A stretch of 64,000 nt of DNA, taken from NCBI GenBank assembly GCA_012295275.1, contig CM022676.1:12661660-12725659 (forward strand), given 5' to 3'. The position numbers were made by a program, and so were the translations under genes. Of the stretch, positions 13,701 through 23,123 are shown one piece after another. How positions within the stretch are numbered: the first letter of the stretch is position 1; each line of letters opens with the position of its first letter. Source of the stretch: Chrysomallon squamiferum. Lineage: Eukaryota; Mollusca; Gastropoda; Neomphalida; Peltospiridae. The notes beneath the pieces are model-generated. The model was not told the DNA's origin, did not search any database, and saw nothing but the letters and a program-made list of their open reading frames with translations.

Positions 13701-16700
13701 TGAATTTCAAAGGATTTTTTAAAAACTTAGCTGTTGATACTGAAATAACTGCCTGGGGTAGCCTTTAGATTTTTATTTAATAAAACTAACTAAAAATATC
13801 ACTTTCCTACACCCTGTCTTTTCTGAGACATGTAAAAATGTATCAGTTATGATAAACACTGTGTTAAATATAACAATAATAATGATAATAACAAGACTTC
13901 CAGACACAATCATAAATATACATATTTGCAGGCATGTTACTGCATATTTATTTTAAAATCTTAACACTTATGTTTTTCAGTCCAAGCAGTATACCTGCAC
14001 ATGAAATGCCTGGTATGAGTTATAATTTTACTTTTTTATTTTATACTTTACCTATCATAAAATATGTTTTAAGTTTATCTAGGCTTTAATTTTAATTATT
14101 ATTTTAACCTAAATTTTTCCTTTTTATTATTTTTTTTTTTTTTATTTTCTCCTTTTTATTATTTTTTTTTTGTATCTTCTCCTTTTTATTATTTTTTTCT
14201 TCTGTCAAAAATAATTTTATTTTTATTTTTATTTTTATCATTATTCAGTAATTTAATAGTTTTAAAATTTATTATATCATAACTAACAAACACTTTTCCT
14301 TCACGTCATTAATAATATTGTTTTATTTTGGTTTTGGAAGAAAATGATTTATATTATACATCTAGTAATGAAGGTGTAAGGAACATACAATTGCCAGGTG
14401 ACTGTTTGCAAATCTTTTCAGCTTTGTCTTTTTATTTGAGAAAAGAAATTAAAGAGTGTGTTATTTCACATCTTAATCAGTTAAGATAATATTTTAAAGA
14501 TATAATTTCAGAATTTTTTTATTTTTTTTTGGTTTTTCTTTAGTAATATAAAATGTTTAAGAATAAAAAATTGTTAGGAAACAAATTACAGACTTGTAAT
14601 ATGTTATTTTGTCTTACTACTCTAAAACTGGACATATAGCAACATGCTAACATATTAACTAGTTTATAATTAAATTGTAATATGCAGCCCAGATACCAGT
14701 TGAGGAATTGCAGGATTTATCCTGTGTGCTCCACAGATAATTTATTAAAGCCTTGTTACATTCTTTCCTGTCTGTGGGAAGGTCAGTATATAACTTGCTT
14801 GTTGCACAGTAGGTTTCTTCTCTCATTAGCTGTGACCTAAGCATTGGATATGATAAAGTATAAATGATATGTGTTCTGAATCTCATTAAAAGAAACATTT
14901 CTTCTTTTGTTTTCATACTTTGTTTGTTGTTTTTCTAAAGTTTTAGAGGATAATGTGATCTATCACACAAATAATGCTGCATCTCCAAACAAGCTGCAAA
15001 CACTAGGTGAGTGTAAATATATTGTTATTTTACCATCATTATTAACATAATTTAGTTGTTTTAGAGTCGTATAACATTGTATGCTTAAAAATTATATTTT
15101 ACATGTCAGCCACTGTTAGGACAGTGCCCCATTTTTTAATAACAGTGGATTTTAGAAAATCTGATTTAATGCTTTAATACAAAACTACTACATTCTGATC
15201 ATATTTGTTTAGTTGTTAATTTGCATAATGTTGCTGACTGAATAGCAAGCAAACTGTGTTTAATTATAACAGATATAACCTTATGTCATTTAAACAGTAA
15301 ACCAATAACTGGTTTATATTTTTGAACATGTGATAAAGATAATGTTTAACTTCATATGTTAAGTGGACATGCTAGATCAAAAATGTACAAAATGTGAATA
15401 AACAAAATTGATTTTTAATTTTTTACATGACCATTGAGAAAACATATTTAAAAAAGAAAAAACAGTACTTTAAATATACAGATAAATGTTTCATGTTTTT
15501 TTGCCAAAGGAAATGCATAACATTACTCATATAGCCATAACAAATGGAAATATGGTTTATAAAACTTCATTTGATTTCTTATTTTTCTAACAAGCATAAC
15601 TATGCTAACATTTTGGGGAAGATGCTGCATGAAAACTATTTGTGGTAGACATTCCAAATTTGAAATGTATATATTTAGAAACAAACACTACAAAAAGATA
15701 GAAAGAAGATCTTGGTAAGGTTAAATGTTCTTTTCAAAATACAAATGAAAGACTTACTATTTAAAAAACAAAACAACAAACTGAGTATTTAAATAAAGGC
15801 TAACTTCTTTCTGTTATTTTGCAGAAACATGTTTATGATGAACAACAGAAGTATGAATGTTACATATATAACTCCAATAAAATAAACGAGTATTAGTTTT
15901 TTAATGTTACCAAAGGGTTTTATTGCCATTGTTTCAATTCTGTAATATATATAATAATGATTTATCATTTTTGTCACATGTCCCTTTATTTAGAATAAAA
16001 AAAGTAATGCATTACTAAATTATTATTTTTTTTTCACAATCTTGGAAGACACAAATGTTGCTCAGACTGAGCCAGGTACAAGCAGAGAAAACGTGATTGA
16101 AAATCCAGGAAGGCAATATTCAGTTGTTATTAAGAACAAATGTAAACAGAGCAATGATGCTGCAAAGAAAGAAAAAGAAGGAGGTATGATAAGAACAAAA
16201 CATTACTTTGATAAAACATTTAACTGAAAGCCATAAAAATCAGATGTTATTTCATTTCATATGTACTTTCAATATTTTCAATAATTTATTTAATTACAGT
16301 TAGTTTAATTTCAAAACAGAATATTTTAGTTAGAAAGTGAATTTATACCAGGAATGAATACAGATGAATCTTAAACTGAAATTTCCATGTATTAATATCC
16401 AAACAACTTTACAAGTAATAGTATTTTTCAAAATTACTTTCTCAGTTAGAATTTATTTTACATTTAAAATGTTTTTTGTTTTTCTTCCCCTGTTGCAGAT
16501 GATAAAATACCACTGCATCAGTCTTCCAGGGGTAAATATATTTTTGCATTTTAATAGTTGGTATCATTTTAAATTCATAATTAGCATAAAAAAAATAAAA
16601 AAAATAAAAACAATTCTTATGACTCTACATTGATTAGTGCCTTTCTCTTTCACATTTGATAAAATGAAATTTTAAAATTAAAACATTTGTTTATGTTTTT

Positions 16701-17229
16701 GTTCTGTGTCATTCAAGTTACATGTAAAATTTGGGGTTTTAAGGAATCATCTTCTCATAAACTATTGCCTGAGAAGCAGACATATTGCTTTGTCATTTTG
16801 TGTTTTAATTTAGGTGATACTTATGAAAATGTTGGAATTGGAAAAGAAGATAATACATATGCTAAGGCTGCCTACAATGAAAATGATGATCCTGTCTGTG
16901 AAAATTTCAAGGTAATTATAAGAAGTCTGGAAAAGACAAAAGAAATTACTTGAAAAGATATTGTTAATAACAGGAAGGCACATGCATACTTTGAAAATTG
17001 AAAACATCAAATGGTTGTTTCATAGTTTTTACCTCCATTGTTTCAGGGAGCAAAGCATGGACGAAATAAAGATGGGTTGCTGTATGTTGGTATAGATTTC
17101 TGTAACACACAACCAAGTAAACAAGTTCACAAAACAGAGGACAAAGTGGAGTACGTCTCCATTGACTGGAACAAGAAAGCAGAACCACTTCCTGATGAAG
17201 ATGACAAACAAACAGAACCAAAAACTTAA
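1706..17229 (+). CDS. Gene A: 7xIg-FN3 transmembrane receptor with ITIM-like tail
   Basis: Spliced model of 17 coding exons totalling 3291 nt, or 1096 residues plus stop. Signal peptide is about residues 1-22. Ig1 spans 23-124, Ig2 125-237, Ig3 238-325, Ig4 326-431, Ig5 432-530, Ig6 531-629, and Ig7 plus FN3 630-842. The transmembrane helix is about 852-876 and is followed by Arg-Arg. The cytoplasmic tail runs to 1096. Every Ig is encoded by its own phase 1-1 exon, as is usual for Ig-superfamily cell-surface proteins. The tail is spread over eight small exons and contains tyrosines at about 911, 912, 933, 971, 1007, 1019, 1024, 1049 and 1072. Two of these sit in L/VxYxxI motifs that fit the ITIM consensus. 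Known of such families: phosphorylated ITIMs recruit SH2 phosphatases and dampen signalling. That gene A is an inhibitory recognition receptor is inferred from domain order and motifs. Gene B is its inverted paralogue. A cell-adhesion role is the main alternative. No ligand can be read from the sequence. Confidence 0.85.
1773..4125 (+). other. Gene A intron 1
   Basis: A 2.35 kb AT-rich intron with short ATT/TTG runs near 3490 and no other coding signal. The same intron in gene B contains a 7.7 kb insertion at the place corresponding to about 3365 here, so this copy preserves the empty site. Confidence 0.6.
4126..4431 (+). CDS. Gene A exon 2, Ig1 (V-like)
   Basis: 306 nt, phase 1-1, acceptor TAG at 4123-4125 and donor GTAAGT at 4432. 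The N-terminal, membrane-distal Ig domain has the B-strand cysteine (FHCSV), an extra cysteine group in the middle (CTVLSSC and SCKC) and the F-strand EWLCAY. The extra cysteines suggest additional disulfides. Two further copies lie at 33395-33700 and 45029-45334. Confidence 0.85.
6778..7116 (+). CDS. Gene A exon 3, Ig2
   Basis: 339 nt, phase 1-1, acceptor TTTCAG and donor GTATTT. C2/I-type Ig: AVFTCVV for the B strand, LWYVD for the C strand and KVFCAAEN for the F strand. It differs from the gene B copy at about 8 residues, all in its second half. Confidence 0.85.
7675..7938 (+). CDS. Gene A exon 4, Ig3
   Basis: 264 nt, phase 1-1, acceptor TTACAG and donor GTATGT. A short 88-residue Ig-like domain with TCVCNTTF, VSWITPDG and YTCQVRN as B, C and F strand landmarks. 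Confidence 0.83.
8305..8622 (+). CDS. Gene A exon 5, Ig4
   Basis: 318 nt, phase 1-1, donor GTGAGT. Landmarks are LTLTCKS, VTFTWRN and IECKIQN. The protein matches the gene B copy from residue MSGNQ to the end of the exon, making it the most conserved domain of the pair. A decayed third copy of its 3' half lies at 21803-21955. Confidence 0.85.
8941..9237 (+). CDS. Gene A exon 6, Ig5
   Basis: 297 nt, phase 1-1, acceptor TTTCAG and donor GTAAGT. Landmarks are LNIRCVVSGG, SLSCDTAH and TCQCSAL. Two residues differ from the gene B copy (V/I and I/A). Confidence 0.85.
9487..9870 (+). repeat. Half copy of a TIR repeat family in intron 6
   Basis: It ends in TGTCACGGAATGAC and contains phrases such as CCCAGTAGTTCCTGAGATAT that recur at about 27795-28185 (same intron of gene B) and, with both ends present, at 59657-60227. 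Its presence in both receptor genes shows that it predates their duplication. Confidence 0.6.
10029..10325 (+). CDS. Gene A exon 7, Ig6
   Basis: 297 nt, phase 1-1, acceptor TTACAG and donor GTATCA. Landmarks are LNINCSADG, FKHYWND and GIYVCSVENG. One residue (K/R) differs from gene B. Confidence 0.85.
10560..10690 (+). repeat. Degenerate ACAT/ATAC tetranucleotide tract in intron 7
   Basis: Imperfect ATAC/ACAT repeats with a mirror copy at about 26625-26755 in gene B. The open frames across it come from the repeat and are not coding. Confidence 0.7.
10770..10790 (+). promoter_or_regulatory. Duplicated (decoy) splice acceptor in intron 7
   Basis: The sequence around 10768-10798 (TTTTACTTTCAGCTGCATTC) is a near repeat of the real acceptor at 10853-10872. 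Splicing at 10787 keeps the frame for a few codons and then meets TAG, which would give a product ending before the membrane. The same pair is conserved in gene B at about 26499. Confidence 0.4.
10865..11503 (+). CDS. Gene A exon 8, Ig7 plus FN3
   Basis: 639 nt, phase 1-1, donor GTAAGT. One exon encodes an Ig (KSVFCKPS, FTWSKSDD, YKLTVCNEVG) and then an FN3 domain. The FN3 begins at AAGPPLPPKEF and has VFLSWLPNYPGG and FILQYKAQSDSNWITW as typical strands. It is the membrane-proximal part of the ectodomain. About 20 of 213 residues differ from gene B. Confidence 0.85.
11785..11922 (+). CDS. Gene A exon 9, transmembrane segment
   Basis: 138 nt, phase 1-1. A short acidic stalk precedes a Gly/Ala/Val-rich helix of about 24 residues and a stop-transfer RRHH. 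No charged residue lies inside the helix. The exon is recognisably homologous to 24104-24241 in gene B but much more diverged than the ectodomain exons. Confidence 0.82.
12173..12194 (+). CDS. Gene A exon 10, juxtamembrane micro-exon
   Basis: 22 nt between acceptor TTACAG and donor GTAAGT, phase 1 to phase 2, encoding GKDAENG. It is the only exon that changes phase to 2, and the next exon at 13981 fits exactly. An alternative last exon at 12564 fits equally well. Confidence 0.6.
12564..12600 (+). CDS. Gene A alternative terminal exon (short tail)
   Basis: Acceptor AACAG at 12559-12563. In frame with exon 10 it encodes about 12 residues ending in EDSE and then TAA at 12598. An AATAAA lies at 12811-12816. 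If used, it would give a membrane receptor with a short tail and no tyrosines. Inferred only; expression is unknown. Confidence 0.4.
12811..12816 (+). terminator. Possible polyadenylation signal for the short form
   Basis: A perfect AATAAA about 210 nt after the TAA of the alternative exon. Such hexamers occur often by chance in AT-rich DNA. Confidence 0.25.
12881..13233. mobile_element. MITE-like element with GGACAATTGCCCC ends
   Basis: The left end GGACAATTGCCCC and the right end GGGGCAATTGTCC are inverted copies, with a second inner pair (ACAACTGCCCCCC and GGGGGCAGTTGT). The 353-bp unit lies in the intron between exons 10 and 11 of gene A, has no coding capacity and shows no clear target duplication. 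The high-GC ends stand out in AT-rich DNA. Confidence 0.6.
13981..14012 (+). CDS. Gene A exon 11
   Basis: 32 nt, acceptor TTTCAG and donor GTATGA, phase 2 to phase 1. Encodes part of the tail (PSSIPAHEMP) without tyrosine. Supported mainly by exact phase fit with its neighbours. Confidence 0.5.
14341..14397 (+). CDS. Gene A exon 12
   Basis: 57 nt, phase 1-1. Encodes ENDLYYTSSNEG, with adjacent tyrosines at about residues 911 and 912, then a basic/hydrophobic end. The acceptor GGAAG is weaker than the others. Confidence 0.5.
14941..15006 (+). CDS. Gene A exon 13
   Basis: 66 nt, phase 1-1, acceptor CTAAAG and donor GTGAGT. Encodes EDNVIYHTNN, a possible SH2-binding tyrosine (about 933) in an acidic context, but not an ITIM. 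Confidence 0.55.
16049..16183 (+). CDS. Gene A exon 14
   Basis: 135 nt, phase 1-1, acceptor GGAAG and donor GTATGA. Contains GRQYSVVI, which is YxxV with Arg at -2 and so only a partial ITIM. A lysine-rich end follows. Confidence 0.55.
16499..16531 (+). CDS. Gene A exon 15
   Basis: 33 nt, phase 1-1, acceptor TTGCAG and donor GTAAAT. Encodes about 11 residues (DDKIPLHQSSR) without tyrosine. Confidence 0.45.
16814..16911 (+). CDS. Gene A exon 16, YENV motif
   Basis: 98 nt, phase 1 to phase 0, acceptor TTTAG. Encodes DTYENVGI followed by two more tyrosines (NTYAKA and AAYNEN). YENV fits the YxNx preference of Grb2-type SH2 domains (family knowledge). Confidence 0.65.
17047..17229 (+). CDS. Gene A last exon, two ITIM-like motifs
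   Basis: 183 nt, phase 0 to stop TAA at 17227, acceptor TTTCAG. Carries LLYVGI (about 1047-1052) and VEYVSI (about 1070-1075), which both match I/V/L-x-Y-x-x-I. The tyrosines are 23 residues apart, a spacing similar to tandem ITIM/ITSM pairs that bind two-SH2 phosphatases. The C-terminus is acidic and polar. Confidence 0.75.
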   Translation, partial: GAKHGRNKDGLLYVGIDFCNTQPSKQVHKTEDKVEYVSIDWNKKAEPLPDEDDKQTEPKT

Positions 17230-17289
17230 TAGACAGCATCAGTAATATTAATATGGGACCAAACCCCTTTAAAAACTACAGCAAAATGA

Positions 17290-17295
17290 AATAAA
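17290..17295 (+). terminator. Possible polyadenylation signal of gene A
   Basis: AATAAA 60 nt after the stop codon. More such hexamers lie downstream, so the true 3' end is uncertain. Confidence 0.35.
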
Positions 17296-17299
17296 AATC

Positions 17300-18956
17300 C
17301 ACTATTTACATTATTTCATCTATATATTTTTATTTTAGTTTACTTTACAGAATATGATCAACTATTTATTGTTTGGCACTTTTTATCTTTATCTGCCATA
17401 AACAAAAATACTGATGTATTTTATTATACAGAGAAATTTGTATATCCATTTAGAAGAGATCATTAGATTTCTTCCATTAATTAAAATACAATGACCATGG
17501 AATTCCAACAAATGCTTTGCAAGAATTATTAATTATTGAACAAACCATTTCTAAAATTTCTTAACTAACATTATTTAAACTCTTGGGTTACAACTTCGGT
17601 TCTAATATCTTTGCTTCATGTACAAACAGTCTGGTTGTGTTACTGTGAACTCAGTGTCACAAGATGATTTATAATTGGTGACTACTTCTTTTAGAGTGCA
17701 GAAAAAGAAAAATCTTTTAGAAAATTTAAAAATAATTCCTTTTTTCTCCTATCCTTTTTTGTATGCTTTTACTTATTGTTAAATATATTTTATGATTAAA
17801 ATAATAATAATATCTTCTTTTATATATATATATATTTTTTTTAATATACAACATACTTGTATTTCTTGTATGGTTTTTTTGTTTGTTTGTTTTTGGTTGT
17901 TCTTTTTTTTATATGTGTTTTTCTTAAACAGAAAATTGTGTTAAATGTTTTTGGAATAGAATAACGATGCATAAAAATTAGATTTTGATACAAGTCTAAA
18001 TTTGTTTCATTTTGAGTTCTGTAATTTGCATGTGTATATGAATATATTCATTTGAGATCTAAATGAATGTCAGACAAAACTTTTAGCCATTTTTCATTCA
18101 TATTTTTTGTTGCTTTCATAGTTTGTGAATTACAATGAGTTTAGTTGTTCAATAAATTGACTTTGTTTTATAACCAGATAATAAAAAATTTAACTACAAT
18201 ACTGATATTTACTAATCTGAAGAAAAATACTTTAATAACATTAGTCTGATGTCAAGTTACTAAGACTGTTTTTTTTTACCTTTTTTCCTCTTTCATACAT
18301 AGCATTTAAAACATGTTCAGTCAAAATAGTGTTATAATTTTCATATAGTTCATTCTTTATGTGAATAGTGTTGTAAGTATTATTAAATATTGCAAAACTT
18401 TATTTTTATTCATAATATTAAATTCAAATAGTTTAAAATTAATATTGTTTATTAATTTTCAGTATTACGAACAATGAAATAAGAGCTGATTTTACCAAAT
18501 CCCGTGTTTTTCTACACTGAATTCTGTATCAGATTGCACCCGTTTTTTGGATATTTTAAAAATGTTTGTTTTTATATTGTTGTATCCTTTTTAATTGATT
18601 ACTTCTACTTAATAATGTTTATTGATAGAAATAAAAGCTCATAACATTTTCTAATACTTATTAACATTCCTCCTGCTTCAGACTGTGATTTTAGACTGTT
18701 TAGAAAGGATATGAATTAACATTTTATTTAAAAAGTATTTGTACAATATAAATAATTTTTTTTTATCATAATAAGAAATGTTATTAACAATGTATTGTTT
18801 TCTTGTTTGTTTGATATCTAGATTCTTCATTGTTTTATTTCTAGTTTTTCATTTCGTTTTTGGTTATCTTGGTTTTAATTGCTGAAAAATAATAATAATG
18901 GTTTATTTGTAATTCTTTTTTTTCATATAATAACATTACTAAATAAATAGATAAAT

Positions 18957-18993
<37 letters not shown>

Positions 18994-19568
18994 TCATGTA
19001 CATATTTTTTGTATGGTAATATATCTTTTCTGTTTCTGTTTATTCTACAAATGAAACGAAAAAACACATGCAAGTTGTTAATTTATTTTCTGTAAATTGT
19101 AATTTATTTTATCATCGAATGAAAATAAAAGCAAATTATTTTTATCATAAGTTTTTGTAATTAGAATTAATAAACAGCTTTTCAGATTTGAACCTGACAT
19201 TTTATTTTGATAAATGTTTGCCGTTTCAACTACTCATCAGTAATAATATGATACTGAATGTTTATAAAACATCTTTAAATTCGGCCTGAACTGAAAATCA
19301 AAATATGCGTCAGCAAACTGTTACCGCGTCGCTTGTTATTTTGCTTGTTGCATTGATGACCAGTTCTTACTGGACTTTCACATTAGCTAACTCAAGATGT
19401 ATATCTTTGCTGTGGTCAGTAATCCAATCCAACATTTATTTTGAAGTTTTCTCCCAGAGCCAACAAATCAGGAACAATAACTCACTCAGAATATCATACG
19501 ATACAGCCGAAGCAGAAATCATGCACAATTTTAATATATGTTTATGTGTCACTGAATGGAATGATTAC

Positions 19569-19605
<37 letters not shown>

Positions 19606-19970
19606 GATAAGGATTTAGATTTTATAATTTTGCATTCCTTTTTGCTAAAATACATGCATTCTACAATGTATTTCAAAGCAAGACTAACAAAATTGGTGAT
19701 TGTTTTGGTATTCAGTTTTATAGTTCTTAGAAAAAAAAAAAGTAATCCGATATTAAACACTGGGAGACAAGATTTCAAAAGTATCTAGTTCGATGTATGT
19801 AATAGTAATCACAGTTTTTTTTGTAAAAGATGAATGAAAGCATTGCAGTATTTTGTAAGAATAATGACATAATTAATCACGTTTCATTTGTAACAAAATA
19901 TTGTCATCATTAATAAAATGAACCAAGAAAAAGGGCTGCAATGCAAATGTTCATGCACCTAATTAAATAT
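17300..19970. other. Intergenic between A and B, no gene supported
   Basis: AT-rich DNA with a GT dinucleotide run at about 18960-18987 and an ATT run at 19568-19604. The ATG at 19305 opens a hydrophobic leader-like frame (VILLVALM core), but no matching splice signals or homologue establish it as an exon. Confidence 0.5.
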
Positions 19971-19975
19971 ATATT

Positions 19976-20920
19976 GGGTCATTCCGCGTCAATCCTCTGA
20001 AATTTCGATTTTTAGCGTTATCGGAGAAGCGGTTTTTGAGATATAACATTGGAAATGTCGACAAAAATGGGTGTAACTGCTAAATTCCAAAAAGCATATC
20101 TCCGCAAACTGTTCTGAAATAAATATTTCTAGGAAGGTGATTTAACAAGAATTCCAGAAATGACGTTATTTCTTTGACGTGTTTGATATTTGATGCGTGA
20201 TAATCTTTTGACCATGAAATGGGCTTGCATGAAAAATGTATCATTCTAACAATGTACAATTTTTTTTTTTCATGAAATTTTATTATTTCTCGCTTGCTTG
20301 TAAAATGATGTTAAAGATCTTTTGGATCTGTTTGGATTCCAAAACGCGATATCCTGTGCAGTCTCGAAGTCCCATTATATATTATATTATATATTATCAT
20401 TATCAAGGAATCACCAAAGTTTTTAGCGAGTCTCCCATTTCTAATCAACAGTTTTAAACACAATATAAATCATTATGATCTATGGAATGGCCGCCACTCG
20501 AATTAAACTTGAAAAAAGATTGGCCACATGGACTAATACTTCCTTTTGTAACATACTATTTACTATCTACAGCCATTCCGTATTAGGCTCCGGTAAGTTC
20601 ATTTTATAAAATAACAAGAAATGATATAACTCCAATATGTTTTATTTATATTGTGTATTTTTCATGCAAGCGCGTTCCGAGCTAATGCGATCTTCAAAAT
20701 CAAATCCAAGATCAAAACGAAGGTTAAAATATCTGTCATATCCCTAGCCACAAAATAATGTTATTTTTAGAATCCTTGTTTAAATCATCTTTCTAGAAAT
20801 ACCAATTTCAGCACGAGTCAGAAACTGGTTGCTGAAATGGGACATTTGAAAATACAATGTTTCATCAAAATCGGAGGGAGTAAACTTTCTTCCATTCGGT
20901 GATTTGATGTGGAATGATCC
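19976..20920. mobile_element. TIR element with GGGTCATTCC ends
   Basis: The left end GGGTCATTCCGCGTCAA and the right end TTTGATGTGGAATGATCC are inverted copies. The 945-bp interior has no long ORF and differs from the other members, so it is a non-autonomous element sharing ends with the repeats in intron 6 of A and B and at 59657. Confidence 0.55.
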
Positions 20921-21038
20921 AATACTTAAATAAGAGTACATAGAATTGGGATAATCTGGACAGAAGTTAAAAAATTTTTGTTTATCCAAAGCGAAGTCCA
21001 GATAGGGTTCAGCGTAAATTACATTTAAAAAACAAACA

Positions 21039-21070
<32 letters not shown>

Positions 21071-21583
21071 GGTTTACACTGCATGGTTGTTTTGTGACAA
21101 AAAGGCAGATTATTGTCTTAATATTAACTGTGGTATATGTACATATGCGAGTTCACAGTTAAACTTTTTGTTTGTTTTATTATTTTTTTGTTGTTGGAAA
21201 TTTTGGTTCTTTTTTAATTTAAAATGTAAATTAGAAATAACACTGATTAACGGCAATCGGTAAAATGTGATACACCTTCAACTCAGTCGCATTATAATCA
21301 GATTGCAGACATTAATTTGTACTGGGTAGTACAGCACTCTCACTAACAAATCTGCAATTTAAAATATCTATAAATGTACAAACGCTTAAACTGTTAATAT
21401 ACCCTAAACTAATATGGGTTTTTCATCAATTTCGAGTCTGCAGAAAATGAATTCTGTGCACTCTGAGAAAACCGGCACCATGTATATATATGTATATATA
21501 TATAATATCATCCATCTCATTATAATATTTAAATATGTTGAACTTGAAATTAATCATAAGCTAACTGCTTTTTAGTGTTTTAG

Positions 21584-21813
21584 ATCTCGAATCAGCTCCT
21601 GAATGGTGTTACTGCACAAATGTGTCACAAACTTCAGTAGACATCAAGTGGAAATACGACACAAACAAGTTCACTAGATTCACTGTTGAACAACGCTTGT
21701 CTACTGAAGACCAGTCTATCAGTCTGCAAGTGTCAGACAATAAGACACACGACAAGACTTTTTCTTTACACGTTTCTCATCTCAAGTCCAACCAGCAAAC
21801 AGAATGCTGCTGA
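21584..21813 (+). pseudogene. FN3-like receptor exon fragment
   Basis: Opens after a TTTTAG acceptor in phase 1 (SAPEWCYC, then VDIKWKYDTNKF and FTVEQRLS), which looks like an FN3 domain. The frame ends in TGA where the sequence joins the Ig4-like fragment. It has no neighbouring exons with the right phase, so it is a broken relic or one exon of a lost paralogue. Confidence 0.5.
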
Positions 21814-21955
21814 ATGAGGAAAGTTGTTTAGTTAGAATCTGGTTTTGTTTCCACAGTGGCATCTAGATGAAAATGAAATAGAGTGTGAAACTAAGAATTC
21901 TCAGATACCTGAACAAAACCAAAAAACAAAAACTACAATGAATTTGTAATAAAAT
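21803..21955 (+). pseudogene. Decayed copy of the Ig4 exon, 3' half
   Basis: Clear nucleotide similarity to 8490-8622 of gene A, including the run around TCAGATACCTGAACAAAAC. In the Ig4 frame a CAG codon has become TAG, and the end reads ATGAATTTGTAA in place of the splice donor. It is fused directly to the FN3 fragment with no intron. Confidence 0.7.
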
Positions 21956-22838
21956 TGGAGATGAATCTCATTATATATTTGAACGTAATGATCCTGTATT
22001 ATTAAATGCGAGTAAAGGTATAAATACATAGACATCCAAACATCATTTCATAACATCATTTGTTTAACAGCAAAAATACATTTATATTAAAAAGGTTATG
22101 TTTGTTAATAAGAACTATATGTGAGAGAGTATGTTTTCCATGTTAAACTTATAGGTATGTGCATTTTAATTTTGTTATTATATATTTGTAACACATTCTT
22201 CTCTGTACTGTAATCATAAAGTTTATGAAATTAAAGTCATTGTTACTGTTACTGATTCTTCGATTTACTTCATCTGTTTCGTTTTTGTAACTAATTGAAA
22301 TTCAAGGTAGTTTCATATCTGTATTTGTTATTATTAAAACTTATCAGAAAATATATTATGTATGCTTTCCCAGTGCGGATTCAATACTGGTCAGTATATT
22401 AATTGCATCTATTTACGTAGCTATTTATCTCTAATGATTTTAATTAGCACACATGATTGAATATAGATTATTGTAAAATTAAAGACAATCGAAAGATTTT
22501 GAGCTGTAGTTCATTATTTAGAGTGGAAAATCAACTCAGAATATAAACTTGAAAAATCAAACAACAACAACAACCCCCACAAGAAAAGAAACAACAAACA
22601 ACAACTAAACTAAAACAAAAACAAACACAAACAGAAAAAATCTAAAACAAAAATATAAGCAACAACAAGTTACATTTATTTTAATGACAAGCTAAATAAT
22701 ATATATCTAGCTATGTATGTGTTTGTATATAGCAAGTGAAAATAATAACATTTAGGATAATAAAAGTAAAAAGCTGATTTATGACGAAGGGTAAAGCTAT
22801 AAATATTTTCTTGAATTTGTAAAAGACTTGGCCTCAAA

Positions 22839-22978
<140 letters not shown>

Positions 22979-23025
22979 ATACTGTATATGGATGCATAAA
23001 GTTGCTATTGAATTAATTGTAATAA

Positions 23026-23123
23026 TCATTTATCACTTTTCTTCAGATTTGCATACAGCCCCAGATTGGTGTATTGTGGATCTTCTCTGTTTTTTTGTAG
23101 ACATTCGTACGGTGTTGTCTGTT
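23026..23123 (-). CDS. Gene B last exon, second ITAM-like module
   Basis: 98 nt, acceptor CTAAG, in phase 1, stop TGA at 23028-23026. Encodes TTPYECL, then eight residues, then QYTNLGLYANL and a basic end. The acceptor is fixed by homology with exon 10: this frame is closed by TAA just upstream, and the overlapping frames show no motif. Confidence 0.75.

Noticed and set aside
19305-19607. Signal-peptide-like frame on the + strand
   Set aside because: The leader is plausible, but the frame runs into an ATT repeat, donor candidates are weak and no exon with matching phase follows except the broken relic at 21584.
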